NCBI RefSeq assembly: GCF_007830175.1
Contig: NZ_VLKH01000001.1
Coordinates: 372,001-436,000, forward strand
DNA from: Sedimentibacter saalensis
Lineage (GTDB): Bacteria > Bacillota > Clostridia > Tissierellales > Sedimentibacteraceae
DNA length: 64,000 nt
Direction of reading: 5' to 3'
Shown: positions 7,908 through 15,301 of the stretch, piece after piece
Layout: the number at the start of each line of letters is the position of its first letter
Position numbering within the stretch: position 1 is the stretch's first letter
Notes under the pieces: generated by a model
What the model saw: the letters and a program-made list of their open reading frames with translations, nothing else
Told to the model about the DNA's origin: nothing
Databases searched by the model: none
Program-made: the position numbers and the translations under genes

Positions 7908-8613
7908 ATCTCATTTGTTTTAAAACTTCCATGTCCTTAACGATTATCTTTCTTTGACCCTTCAGCCTTATGATGTCATTGTCCTGGAAAACTGAAAGCT
8001 TTCGGCTCAGGGTTTCCTGAGAAGTTCCAATAAGCGCAGCAAGATCCTTCTTGCTCACAGGTAAAGTTATTTCAAATTCATTGTCCTTGTCTTCAATTGC
8101 ATTTTTTTCGATTTCAAGCAACAGGTAGTTTGCAATCCTCTGCTCCACATCACGAAGTCCTATTTGCTCAATAAGCTCTTCACTTTCTTCAATCCTCTTT
8201 GTGTAGGACTGAAGAAATTTAATTGCTATTTCAGGCTTTTTCAATAAAAGCGCCTTGATTGTCACGCCATTAATTATGCATATTTCAGTGTTTTCAATGG
8301 CCTCTGCGTTGTTGCTCAACGTTGTGTTTGAAAACAATGAAAGTTCTCCCATGAAATCACCGGGCTCAAGTATTCTCAAAATCTGTTCCTTGCCGATGGC
8401 AGAGATTTTATAGATTTTTACAATTCCCTTGTTTACTACAAACAGGTTCTCAAAAGAATCACCGGGAGTGAATATTATCTCACCCTTTTTAAACTTCTTG
8501 TGAACAGAAGCATTCATAATGCTTTCTTTTTCTTCCAAAGTCAAGTCATGAAATATGGGCACATTGTCAATACACAATTTTTCATGACAGGAACAACACG
8601 TGCATTTCTCCAC
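7906..8613 (-). CDS. Crp/Fnr-family transcriptional regulator with Cys-rich N-terminus
   Basis: A 235-residue regulator. Residues ~17-140 form a cyclic-nucleotide-type sensor fold (GDFMGELSLF) and ~150-230 a Crp-type winged helix (KDLAALIGTSQETLSRKLSVF). The N-terminus has Cys4, Cys6, Cys7, Cys9 and Cys14 in MEKCTCCSCHEKLC, a plausible Fe-S or metal site for sensing redox, NO or metal. The start codon is GTG (base 8613) with GGGAGGT six bases upstream. It is the third gene of the HMA-ATPase operon, 12 bases after the ATPase. Fnr-type boxes before this operon and before ric suggest autoregulation and control of ric; that is inference. Confidence 0.9.
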   Translation of the reverse strand: MEKCTCCSCHEKLCIDNVPIFHDLTLEEKESIMNASVHKKFKKGEIIFTPGDSFENLFVVNKGIVKIYKISAIGKEQILRILEPGDFMGELSLFSNTTLSNNAEAIENTEICIINGVTIKALLLKKPEIAIKFLQSYTKRIEESEELIEQIGLRDVEQRIANYLLLEIEKNAIEDKDNEFEITLPVSKKDLAALIGTSQETLSRKLSVFQDNDIIRLKGQRKIIVKDMEVLKQMR

Positions 8614-8625
8614 CTGGTACCTCCC

Positions 8626-10464
8626 TTAAATTTTTTCTTTGTAGTTCATTAGCCTTACTGCATTTATGATTACAAGAAGAACACTTATTTCATGAATAAG
8701 CATACCTGAAGCCATAAATACATTTTTAGTGAGAACTCCTGCAAGAAGGGTGAACACAACAGCCACTGCAAAATAAATGTTTTGCTTCATGTTTCTCATG
8801 GTGGCTCTGCTCAGCCCAAATGTATATGTAAGCCTCGTCAGATTGTCTGACATGAGTACCACATCAGCTGTTTCCATTGCTGCATCCGTTCCCGTTGCTC
8901 CCATGGCAATTCCAAGATCAGCAACTGCCAGAGCCGGAGCATCATTTATTCCATCTCCTATCATAGCAACAGGTGAGGTTTTTTTCAACTCTTTTAATTT
9001 TGAAACCTTGTCCTCAGGCAGAAGCTCTGAAAAATAGTCATCCATTCCAAGTTTTGCAGCAACTGCCTTAGCAGTCCTCTCATTGTCTCCTGTAAGCATA
9101 ACAACCTTTTTGACTCCTGCTTTTTTTAGTTTATCTGCAAGACCATATGCATCTTCACGGATTTTATCAGAAATTGATACTGCTCCGATAATTTTGCCGT
9201 CCTTTGCAGCCAGCACTGCTGTCTGTCCGTTGTTTTCTTCCTTTTGAAGATATTCTTCTATTTCTTGGGAAATAATTATGCCTTCTCCAGCCATGAGCTT
9301 TCTGGTGCCCACAAGAATATTTTTACCGTCTACAATTCCCTTGACTCCAAAGCCGGACAGAACTTCAAAATCTTCTGTACTAGCTATGGTTATATTCCTG
9401 TCTTTTGCTTCCTGAACAATTGCCTTTGCAAGGTGGTGTTCTGAAGGAACCTCAACAGGAGCAGCCATGCGAAGAATATCATCTTCTGTACCTTCAAATG
9501 CTTTAATTTTTGTCACAACCGGCTTCCCCACAGTAAGGGTTCCGGTCTTATCAAAGGCAACCGTCTCAACTTTTCCGGCTTTCTCCAGATACTCGCCGCC
9601 CTTTATGAGAATTCCTTTCCCTGCTCCATTTCCTATGCCTGCTACTATGGAAACAGGAGCAGATATTACCATTGCACCGGGACATGATATTACAAGAAGT
9701 GTTAGGGTAAGTTCAATATCCCTTGTTGCCATGAACACAAAAATGGATAAAACCATGATGCCCGGAGTGTAGTACTGGGCAAAGCGTTCAATGAACTTTT
9801 GAGTTGGAGCCTTTGAATCCTGTGCTTCTTCAACCATTTCCATTATGCGGGCAAATGTTGTGTCATCCCCTACCCGCAGGGCTTCCAGCTCAAGATATCC
9901 TGTTTCTATGACAGTTGTACTAAACACGCTGTCACCTGTTTTTTTTTCAGCAGGAATTGATTCTCCGGTTATGGCAGCCTGGTTTACGGAAGCCTTGCCT
10001 TTTATCACAATGCCGTCAACGGGAATTTTTTCTCCGGGTCTAACTATAACTCTTTCGCCGATGTGAACTTCATCAGGAGATACTCGTTCTTCTCTTCCAT
10101 CCCTGAACACAGTTGCAGTGACAGGAGCAAGCTCAAGTAGAGATTTCAGCGATGACCTGGTTTTTTCAAGAGTTCGCGATTCCAGGTATGAGCCCAGCAT
10201 GAACAAAAATGTTACAGCAGCGGCTTCCCAGTATTCTCCTATGAATATTGCTCCAACTACAGCCACTGTCACCAGCGCCTCAATGCCTAGCACCCTGTAT
10301 TTAAGAGATACCACTGCATTTCTGGCTGTCTGGTACCCGGCTGTAATTGCTGCTGCAATCATTAACGCATCTTTAGCATAAGAATTTACGTCTATGTACT
10401 TTAAAATGAATGAAAAAATGATCAATGCTCCAGATATTATTAAAATATTTTTTTTATTTTTCAT
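8626..10464 (-). CDS. P1B-type heavy-metal ATPase with unusual CPG motif
   Basis: A 612-residue membrane exporter with the phosphorylation site DKTGT (Asp305), the TGES actuator loop (167-170) and GDGINDAP. It has no N-terminal metal-binding domain; a separate HMA protein precedes it in the operon. The ion-pathway motif is SCPGAM (Cys261-Pro-Gly) instead of the CPC of copper/zinc pumps. The nucleotide-domain His-Pro pair reads His-His (SEHHLA). The last membrane segment carries HEISVLL..N, close to the HE-S pattern of P1B-4 pumps. Zn, Cd, Co or Fe(II) are all possible substrates. Co-transcription with a Crp/Fnr regulator suggests redox- or NO-linked control. Confidence 0.9.
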   Translation of the reverse strand: MKNKKNILIISGALIIFSFILKYIDVNSYAKDALMIAAAITAGYQTARNAVVSLKYRVLGIEALVTVAVVGAIFIGEYWEAAAVTFLFMLGSYLESRTLEKTRSSLKSLLELAPVTATVFRDGREERVSPDEVHIGERVIVRPGEKIPVDGIVIKGKASVNQAAITGESIPAEKKTGDSVFSTTVIETGYLELEALRVGDDTTFARIMEMVEEAQDSKAPTQKFIERFAQYYTPGIMVLSIFVFMATRDIELTLTLLVISCPGAMVISAPVSIVAGIGNGAGKGILIKGGEYLEKAGKVETVAFDKTGTLTVGKPVVTKIKAFEGTEDDILRMAAPVEVPSEHHLAKAIVQEAKDRNITIASTEDFEVLSGFGVKGIVDGKNILVGTRKLMAGEGIIISQEIEEYLQKEENNGQTAVLAAKDGKIIGAVSISDKIREDAYGLADKLKKAGVKKVVMLTGDNERTAKAVAAKLGMDDYFSELLPEDKVSKLKELKKTSPVAMIGDGINDAPALAVADLGIAMGATGTDAAMETADVVLMSDNLTRLTYTFGLSRATMRNMKQNIYFAVAVVFTLLAGVLTKNVFMASGMLIHEISVLLVIINAVRLMNYKEKI

Positions 10465-10503
10465 GTTATCTCCTATAAAAATAATGAGAGTAATAGATCC
10501 TAG

Positions 10504-10628
10504 GTTGATTACAAATACCTTTCGACGATGTCATTCTGAGGGTGTAGCCCGAAGAATCTCATGTTTTCAATAAAGATGAGATCCTTCACTCTCGTTCAGG
10601 ATGACAGTGTCAGGGTTTGTCAATAGTC
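10504..10628 (+). repeat. Repeat B, copy 2
   Basis: Imperfect palindrome (GTCATTCTGAGGGTGTAGCC ... paired with ... CGTTCAGGATGAC) lying between the HMA gene and the ATPase gene, inside what should be one transcript. It is in the same orientation as copy 4. Confidence 0.85.
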
Positions 10629-10650
10629 AGGGAGCTAACTGTTCCCATGA

Positions 10651-10866
10651 TTATTTTACACTGAGAACTTCAAATCCCAGGTCTTGAATTATTTTCGAAA
10701 GTTTTTCCACATCAGTCTTTGTTTCATCAAAATTTATTTTTGCCTTGCTGGCATTGAACAAAATATTAACTTCATCAACTCCGTCAGTTTTTTTAAGCGC
10801 CCCTTCTATTTTTTTCGCACAGCTTGGACACACAAGCTCTTCCATTTGTATAGCAACTTTTTTCAT
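10651..10866 (-). CDS. HMA-domain metal chaperone (CopZ/MerP-like)
   Basis: A 71-residue ferredoxin-like fold protein that is a single heavy-metal-associated domain, with the metal-binding pair in LVCPSCAKKIEGAL. Such proteins carry soft metals to P1B ATPases. The neighbouring pump lacks its own HMA domain, so this protein probably plays that role. The start is the ATG at 10866 preceded by GGAGGG; an upstream TTG would include the ribosome site in the coding region. First gene of the metal operon, with an Fnr-type box about 57 bases upstream. Repeat B copy 2 separates it from the ATPase. Confidence 0.88.
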   Translation of the reverse strand: MKKVAIQMEELVCPSCAKKIEGALKKTDGVDEVNILFNASKAKINFDETKTDVEKLSKIIQDLGFEVLSVK

Positions 10867-10922
10867 ATATTTTCCCTCCAATTGTTATATCTTGAATATA
10901 CAGCATATTTTTTCAAAACACT

Positions 10923-10936
10923 TTGACTTAAATCAA
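10923..10936 (-). promoter_or_regulatory. Fnr-type operator upstream of the HMA/ATPase/Crp-Fnr operon
   Basis: TTGACTTAAATCAA on the plus strand differs from the ric box by one base. It is placed 57-70 bases before the HMA start, where an activator or repressor would act. Confidence 0.65.
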
Positions 10937-10950
10937 ATTTCAAAAAAAAT

Positions 10951-10980
10951 AAAAACCATCTTAATTAAAAGATGGTTTTT
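10951..10980 (-). terminator. Terminator for the pstS-like transcript
   Basis: AAAACCATCTT/AAGATGGTTTT hairpin followed on the minus strand by a long T-rich run. A transcript from the PstS gene would pass through repeat C copy 2 before ending here. Confidence 0.75.
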
Positions 10981-11060
10981 GAAATAATTACATGGGCAGA
11001 CAAATGATCTCACTTACTAATTAATATTGATATTTATCAGTGAATTTGATAGTAAAGTTC

Positions 11061-11140
11061 GTAGGGGAGGACCTCGTGTCCTCCCGAAGATAACATAAAT
11101 GTTTAATTAACAAACGGGCGGATACAAGATCCGCCCCTAC
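11061..11140 (+). repeat. Repeat C, copy 2
   Basis: GTAGGGG...CCCCTAC boundaries with two GC hairpins (GGGAGGAC/GTCCTCCC and GGGCGGAT/ATCCGCCC) joined by an AT-rich centre. About 40 bases of similarity to copy 3 continue upstream of the boundary. Confidence 0.85.
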
Positions 11141-11200
11141 AATTTGTGTATAATAAATTTTTCATTAATCTGAATTATCTATATTTAATGATATTTTTTG

Positions 11201-12094
11201 TTATTTAACTTCAGACCACTGGGTTATTTCCCCCGTGTAAATCTTTGTTATATTTTCTGATGTAATGTCATTTATTAGATTTTCTTTATTTAATATTACT
11301 GCTATGCCGTCAATTGCTAGAGTATATTCATTAAGCTGAGATTTTTCCTCTTCCTTCAATGCCCTTGAGCTCATTCCTATTTCATATGAGCCGTCAATTG
11401 CAGCTTTTATACCCTGTGATGAACCGTTTGACTGCATTTCAAACACTACGTCCGGATTGAGTTCCTTGTATGCTTCCTGCAGTTTTTCCATAAGAGGAGA
11501 TACTGATGTTGAACCGGCAACCTTTATAGTTCCGGATAATTTTTTTGCTTCATATTCTTTTGGGTTTTCAACTGATGAAATATAATGTTTTTCTTCAACT
11601 AATTTTTGTCCTTGAACCGATTCTGTATATGCTATAAAATCCTTCACCAGCTCACTTTCATTTCCTTTTGTAACAAGTAAAAATGGTCTTGCAACCTTGT
11701 ACTGGCCGTTTTTAACATTTTCTATTGTAGGTTCCACGCCATCAACACTGGCTGCAGCAATTCTGTCACTTACTGAGCCTAAAGAAACATATCCTATTCC
11801 GTACAAATCTCCTTCAACAGCTGTTATAACCTTGTCGGTTCCGTCGAATTCAAGTGCTCCTGTAACAAGCTTGTCTATTTCAGTTTCCCCTTCTTTTACT
11901 TTTATTTTCATTAGTTCGTGGAATGCTCCTCTTGTTCCTGAAGCTGCATCTCTTGCTACTACAGTTATTGAGGATTCTGGATTAAAACCTGCAGCAGGCT
12001 TTGCTGCTTCAGTTCCATTATTTGAACATCCTACAAATGCAATTGTCATAATCAATAGTGATGATATTAAAGTTAATATTTTTTTAGATTTCAT
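11201..12094 (-). CDS. PstS-like phosphate-binding lipoprotein with swapped halves
   Basis: A 297-residue lipoprotein (lipobox VGC, Cys23). The two sequence halves of a phosphate-binding protein occur in reverse order: SGTRGAF (52-58), GIGYVSLGS and the RPFLLVTKG block come first, and GTIKVAGSTSVSPLMEKL, SNGSSQGIKAA, IDGIAVILN and IYTGEITQW come second. In ordinary PstS the second block is N-terminal, so this is a circular permutation. It probably binds phosphate or a related oxyanion at the cell surface. No pstCAB genes are nearby. Candidate Pho boxes lie upstream on the minus strand. The start has a standard ribosome site. Confidence 0.88.
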   Translation of the reverse strand: MKSKKILTLISSLLIMTIAFVGCSNNGTEAAKPAAGFNPESSITVVARDAASGTRGAFHELMKIKVKEGETEIDKLVTGALEFDGTDKVITAVEGDLYGIGYVSLGSVSDRIAAASVDGVEPTIENVKNGQYKVARPFLLVTKGNESELVKDFIAYTESVQGQKLVEEKHYISSVENPKEYEAKKLSGTIKVAGSTSVSPLMEKLQEAYKELNPDVVFEMQSNGSSQGIKAAIDGSYEIGMSSRALKEEEKSQLNEYTLAIDGIAVILNKENLINDITSENITKIYTGEITQWSEVK

Positions 12095-12125
12095 TTTATT
12101 CTCCTTTAAGTTTTATCTTGGACTC

Positions 12126-12178
12126 AGTATACGACCCCTAAGTAAAATAAAAAGCATGTAATTGTAAAATTCATGTAA
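12126..12178 (-). promoter_or_regulatory. Candidate Pho boxes and promoter of the PstS gene
   Basis: On the minus strand, TTACAT (12178-12173) and TTACAA (12167-12162) are 11 bp apart, matching the TTnACA-N5 repeat of PhoP sites in Firmicutes, and another TTACAT (12161-12156) follows. TATACT at 12131-12126 fits a -10 box about 25 bases downstream. Confidence 0.5.
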
Positions 12179-12329
12179 TTATTTACTTCTAAAATTTCAA
12201 CGTTATTTTACATTTGTGATTTTGCTGGTGCACTTTCAATGTATGCTTTTTATAAAATCATCATATAGTTAATAAACTAATTATTCTCTACGACAATTAA
12301 CTGCACAAAATATGTAAGGGGGAACAACA

Positions 12330-12503
12330 ATGGGTATGTCTCAGGAGGAGTTTAAAACCGCACTACTAAAGGATTATGCACAAATGAAAAGACAGAGAGA
12401 AAAGGAATACATGGATTACATGTCAATAGCCAAGTACAGGAGAAATCAGAAAAATTACAAAAAAAAGCTTATAAATATTGCAACGCTTTCAGCAAAACGG
12501 TAG
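12330..12503 (+). CDS. Small basic protein, paralogue of the ORF at 38260
   Basis: A 57-codon ORF with start MGMSQEEFKT and a strong AAGGGGG ribosome site, divergent from the PstS gene. It has no signal peptide. It is charged, helix-prone and rich in Lys, Arg and Tyr. It shares a clear pattern with the protein at 38260-38439: MGM-x-x-x-EFKTA, KD-x-A, KEY, Y-x-SI, YR, then a lysine-rich tail. I do not recognise the family. One copy is beside pstS and the other directly behind phoA, so a role in the phosphate response is a reasonable guess. A terminator follows at 12512. Confidence 0.82.
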   Translation: MGMSQEEFKTALLKDYAQMKRQREKEYMDYMSIAKYRRNQKNYKKKLINIATLSAKR

Positions 12504-12511
12504 TAAAAATT

Positions 12512-12532
12512 AAGGGGCCATAAATGGCCCTT
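12512..12532. terminator. Terminator between the small ORF and spl
   Basis: AAGGGGCCAT/ATGGCCCTT hairpin followed by CCTTATT, between two convergent genes. Confidence 0.7.
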
Positions 12533-12537
12533 CCTTA

Positions 12538-13557
12538 TTAAATGATATATTTGACTTCCTTGTTGCTGAAAAGATTTTCTATTTCTTCGGCAAAAAATCC
12601 CTTTATTTCATCCAGACTTTCCTTGGGATATACATACTTTCCATATCCGAACTGCCCATATTTAAACACGCGGTCTTCATCATTCATGGGCAGCTCATTA
12701 TGGGGGAAAATTTGAGCAATTCTATTTTTGGCAGTTGTTGTATACCTGTGTGATATAACTTCAAAGGTTACAGGGAACTTAAGACCGTCCGGCAGCCTGC
12801 TCCTTAGTTCCAACAACAAATCATGATATTCTTCCTTCCAGCCCTCATATATAAAAACAGGAGCAATGAGAAATCCAACAGGATACCCTGCCATGGAAGC
12901 CTTTATGCCGGCTTCTATTCTTTTATCACGGGAAGCTGTAAAGTGTTCATATTTGTTGATAACAGAAGAAGTGTTTATGCTGAACCTCATTTCAGTATGG
13001 CCATTGTGTTCCAGATTGAGCAAAGAATCTATGTCATTGTATTTTGTTACAAACCTGAATTTTGAATTTTCACTTTTTCCGAAAAATATTATTGATTTTT
13101 CCAAAGCATGAGTGTAAGGTTCCACAGGCACAGGGTCAGAAGTGGCTGCCCCTTCAAATACAGTTGTGTCAGGCACTCTTTCATCAATATATTTTTGTGC
13201 CTGATTTAAGATATCATCCACATTAACATGGACTTTCACATATGGTTTATCCCCAAGCATGGTGTTTAAGTAACAATACTCGCATTGTCCCATGCATCCG
13301 GAAACCAATGGAAGCTGGTAGTGTGCGGATGGTTTACATGTCTGAAACTTCAGACTTTTCTTTGTGCCAACAACCAGGGTTCTTTTTCCTTCCCCATATT
13401 GCGAAGCAAGGTCAACGCCTGGTATATGCTGTTTGAGCTTATTGGATGTAAGACTTATTATTTCAACATCTTTATCCTTAAACTCCTCATAAATATTTCT
13501 TGCAGCTTCAAAATCTAAAGAATCTTTCTCAAAAATTATCCTTTTGGGTTTGAACAT
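12538..13557 (-). CDS. splB: Spore photoproduct lyase (radical SAM), Cys donor replaced by Ala
   Basis: A 339-residue radical-SAM enzyme that splits the UV-induced spore photoproduct (5-thyminyl-5,6-dihydrothymine) in germinating spores. The cluster motif is Cys88, Cys92, Cys95 (CMGQCEYC). Spacing to the B. subtilis enzyme (Cys91/95/98) gives an offset of three, so Tyr94 and Tyr96 match its Tyr97 and Tyr99. The H-atom donor Cys141 should then be residue 138, but the segment reads FEGAATSD, with Ala138. No in-frame start is possible upstream because of a TGA two codons before the ATG. No ribosome site is visible. A repeat B copy lies just upstream. Confidence 0.9.
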   Translation of the reverse strand: MFKPKRIIFEKDSLDFEAARNIYEEFKDKDVEIISLTSNKLKQHIPGVDLASQYGEGKRTLVVGTKKSLKFQTCKPSAHYQLPLVSGCMGQCEYCYLNTMLGDKPYVKVHVNVDDILNQAQKYIDERVPDTTVFEGAATSDPVPVEPYTHALEKSIIFFGKSENSKFRFVTKYNDIDSLLNLEHNGHTEMRFSINTSSVINKYEHFTASRDKRIEAGIKASMAGYPVGFLIAPVFIYEGWKEEYHDLLLELRSRLPDGLKFPVTFEVISHRYTTTAKNRIAQIFPHNELPMNDEDRVFKYGQFGYGKYVYPKESLDEIKGFFAEEIENLFSNKEVKYII

Positions 13558-13568
13558 TTGTCATACAA

Positions 13569-13736
13569 AACAGTACGTTTTATTCAGACTATTTACAAAC
13601 CCTGACGCTGTCATCCTGAACGATAGTGAAGTATCTCATCATTATTGAAAACATGAGATTCTTCGGGCTACGCCCTCAGAATGACAACGTCGAAGGTTAC
13701 TTTGTCATCAACCTGTATTAAACGGTACGTTTTATT
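13569..13736. repeat. Direct repeats flanking repeat B copy 3
   Basis: AACAGTACGTTTTATT (13569-13584) and AACGGTACGTTTTATT (13721-13736) differ at one base and bracket the B element exactly, like a target duplication. Confidence 0.7.
13586..13713 (-). repeat. Repeat B, copy 3
   Basis: Same imperfect palindrome as copies 2 and 4 but in the opposite orientation: GTCATCCTGAACGATAGTGA through GGGCTACGCCCTCAGAATGAC, with the terminal GACTATTTACAAACCCTGACG also conserved. Confidence 0.87.
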
Positions 13737-13834
13737 TCCTCTTTTCTTCCGATATTTTATTCCTTTATTTTGCTTCCTGATGGAAACTTTATTCATATGA
13801 ATAGTCTCATATATCCAAAACAAACTCATGACAA

Positions 13835-14284
13835 TTATTTGTAATCTTTTGGAGTTCCCCAGTACTCAAATTTGTCGTATTGTGGTGTTGTAGAATCAAA
13901 ATGCACCCATATGGCAGCATCATCAAGTTCAGGATGTGCTTCAAAAAACTCCCTGTCTCCATATCTTATAGCTTCCAGTGCCAGAGGAAGCTCACGTCTG
14001 AAAATCATATTGCGTATTTCCGCAGCAATGGAACCAAACTGACCATTCACATATACATAAATATATAGGTATGTTCTTCCGTTATTATCCCTCCATTCCC
14101 CCAGTACTTCATCTCTCATTATCATGTTTATTTTATCATATGCATATTCCAGGCCTATTGTCAGAAACAATTCGGCAGTTATGTCAGAATGTGTTAAAGT
14201 ATAACGTCTATTTATTATTGGTTCTTCAGTTGTTACTCCCTGTCTAAATTCCACATTGAGTTTTTCAGGATTTAAATTTTCCAT
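13835..14284 (-). CDS. STAY-GREEN (SGR) family protein
   Basis: A 149-residue cytoplasmic protein resembling plant STAY-GREEN across its length: LNPEKLNVEFR at the start, TLTHSDITAELFLTIG, then RDEVLGEW, and FRRELPLALEAI..GDREFFEAHPELDDAAIWVHF. Plant SGR removes Mg from chlorophyll a. Bacterial relatives occur in organisms without chlorophyll, and their natural substrate is uncertain. There is no signal peptide and it is shorter than the plant proteins because the transit peptide and C-terminal Cys-rich tail are absent. The start has CTGGAGGAT. It stands alone between repeat B copy 3 and a sugar isomerase-like gene. Confidence 0.85.
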   Translation of the reverse strand: MENLNPEKLNVEFRQGVTTEEPIINRRYTLTHSDITAELFLTIGLEYAYDKINMIMRDEVLGEWRDNNGRTYLYIYVYVNGQFGSIAAEIRNMIFRRELPLALEAIRYGDREFFEAHPELDDAAIWVHFDSTTPQYDKFEYWGTPKDYK

Positions 14285-14398
14285 AATATCCTCCAGTCCT
14301 GCAATTGATAAACTGCAACAAATTAGTTTTACATTACAATATGAAATTAAAAATAAAAAAACACTTTAAGATACTTCTTAAAATGCTTTTAAATAAGT

Positions 14399-15163
14399 TT
14401 ACTTTTTCAGCCATCCGTTTTCATCAAGCCACTGAATGGATTCTCTGCATTCCTGATTTTCTACAGTGAAAGTGATATTTTCAGGAGAATTTTTTTTAAG
14501 TGCTTCCATTATTTTGTTCATGTCCATGCTGCCGTTTCCAAGAGACCAGTGGCAGTCATATGTTTTGTCGTTGTTGTGCAGGTGCACATGCCCAAGAAAC
14601 GGACCCAAGACTTCAATCCATTCTAACAAATCAATATCTGACTTACAGTGTGCATGGCCTATGTCAAGACATGCAGACACTCTTTTGTCTTTGATGCCTT
14701 CAATTATTTTTGCAAGAGTGTATGGTTCATCCTCCAGCACATTTTCTATCATAATGTGAAAATCATCCGTCTTGCTGCTCATGAATTTTTGCCAGAACTC
14801 AACTGATTTTTCTTGAAACCAGCTTTTGAAATACAACACAGGAACATACCCTGAATGCACAACCATTCTTTTTATTCCGTAACTGCCTGCAAGGTGGAAC
14901 GACTGCTCAAATCTTTTATTTGCAAGCTTAATTGCCAGCGGGTCCACTGCCGCAGGAAACAACTCATTGAAAGGAGCATGAAATATATGGCTGTGTGAAA
15001 TTTTCATCTTTTTTCTTACACTTAAATCCAATTCTTTAAAATTTTCATCATCCATGTTGGATGCGGTACAAAATTCGTCTATTTCTATTCCAAGTTCATA
15101 TTCTTCAGCAACATCGGCTGCATCTGATGCAACAGTTGCAACATAAAATTTGTCTGATTTCAT
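14399..15163 (-). CDS. Sugar phosphate isomerase/epimerase-like TIM-barrel protein
   Basis: A 254-residue protein of the xylose-isomerase-like/AP endonuclease family 2 fold. Metal-ligand-type motifs are visible in order: MVVHSGY, MIENV, CLDIGHAHC, GHVHLHNND and a late TVENQE. These enzymes isomerise or epimerise sugars, inositols or their phosphates, and some cut DNA; the substrate cannot be predicted. The start is the ATG at 15163 with an AGGAAGG site. A longer frame reaching 15229 is open but lacks a ribosome site. It has no obvious operon partner. Confidence 0.82.
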   Translation of the reverse strand: MKSDKFYVATVASDAADVAEEYELGIEIDEFCTASNMDDENFKELDLSVRKKMKISHSHIFHAPFNELFPAAVDPLAIKLANKRFEQSFHLAGSYGIKRMVVHSGYVPVLYFKSWFQEKSVEFWQKFMSSKTDDFHIMIENVLEDEPYTLAKIIEGIKDKRVSACLDIGHAHCKSDIDLLEWIEVLGPFLGHVHLHNNDKTYDCHWSLGNGSMDMNKIMEALKKNSPENITFTVENQECRESIQWLDENGWLKK

Positions 15164-15301
15164 ATATTTCCTTCCTGCTCCCATCCATTTTCCCTGCTGA
15201 CATAAAAATACAGTCTCCTTCGATAGCAATAATTATGCATGCGGAAACTGTATCAATTTTATCACATATATAAGTTTTTCACAAGAATTACAAAACTGTA
15301 A

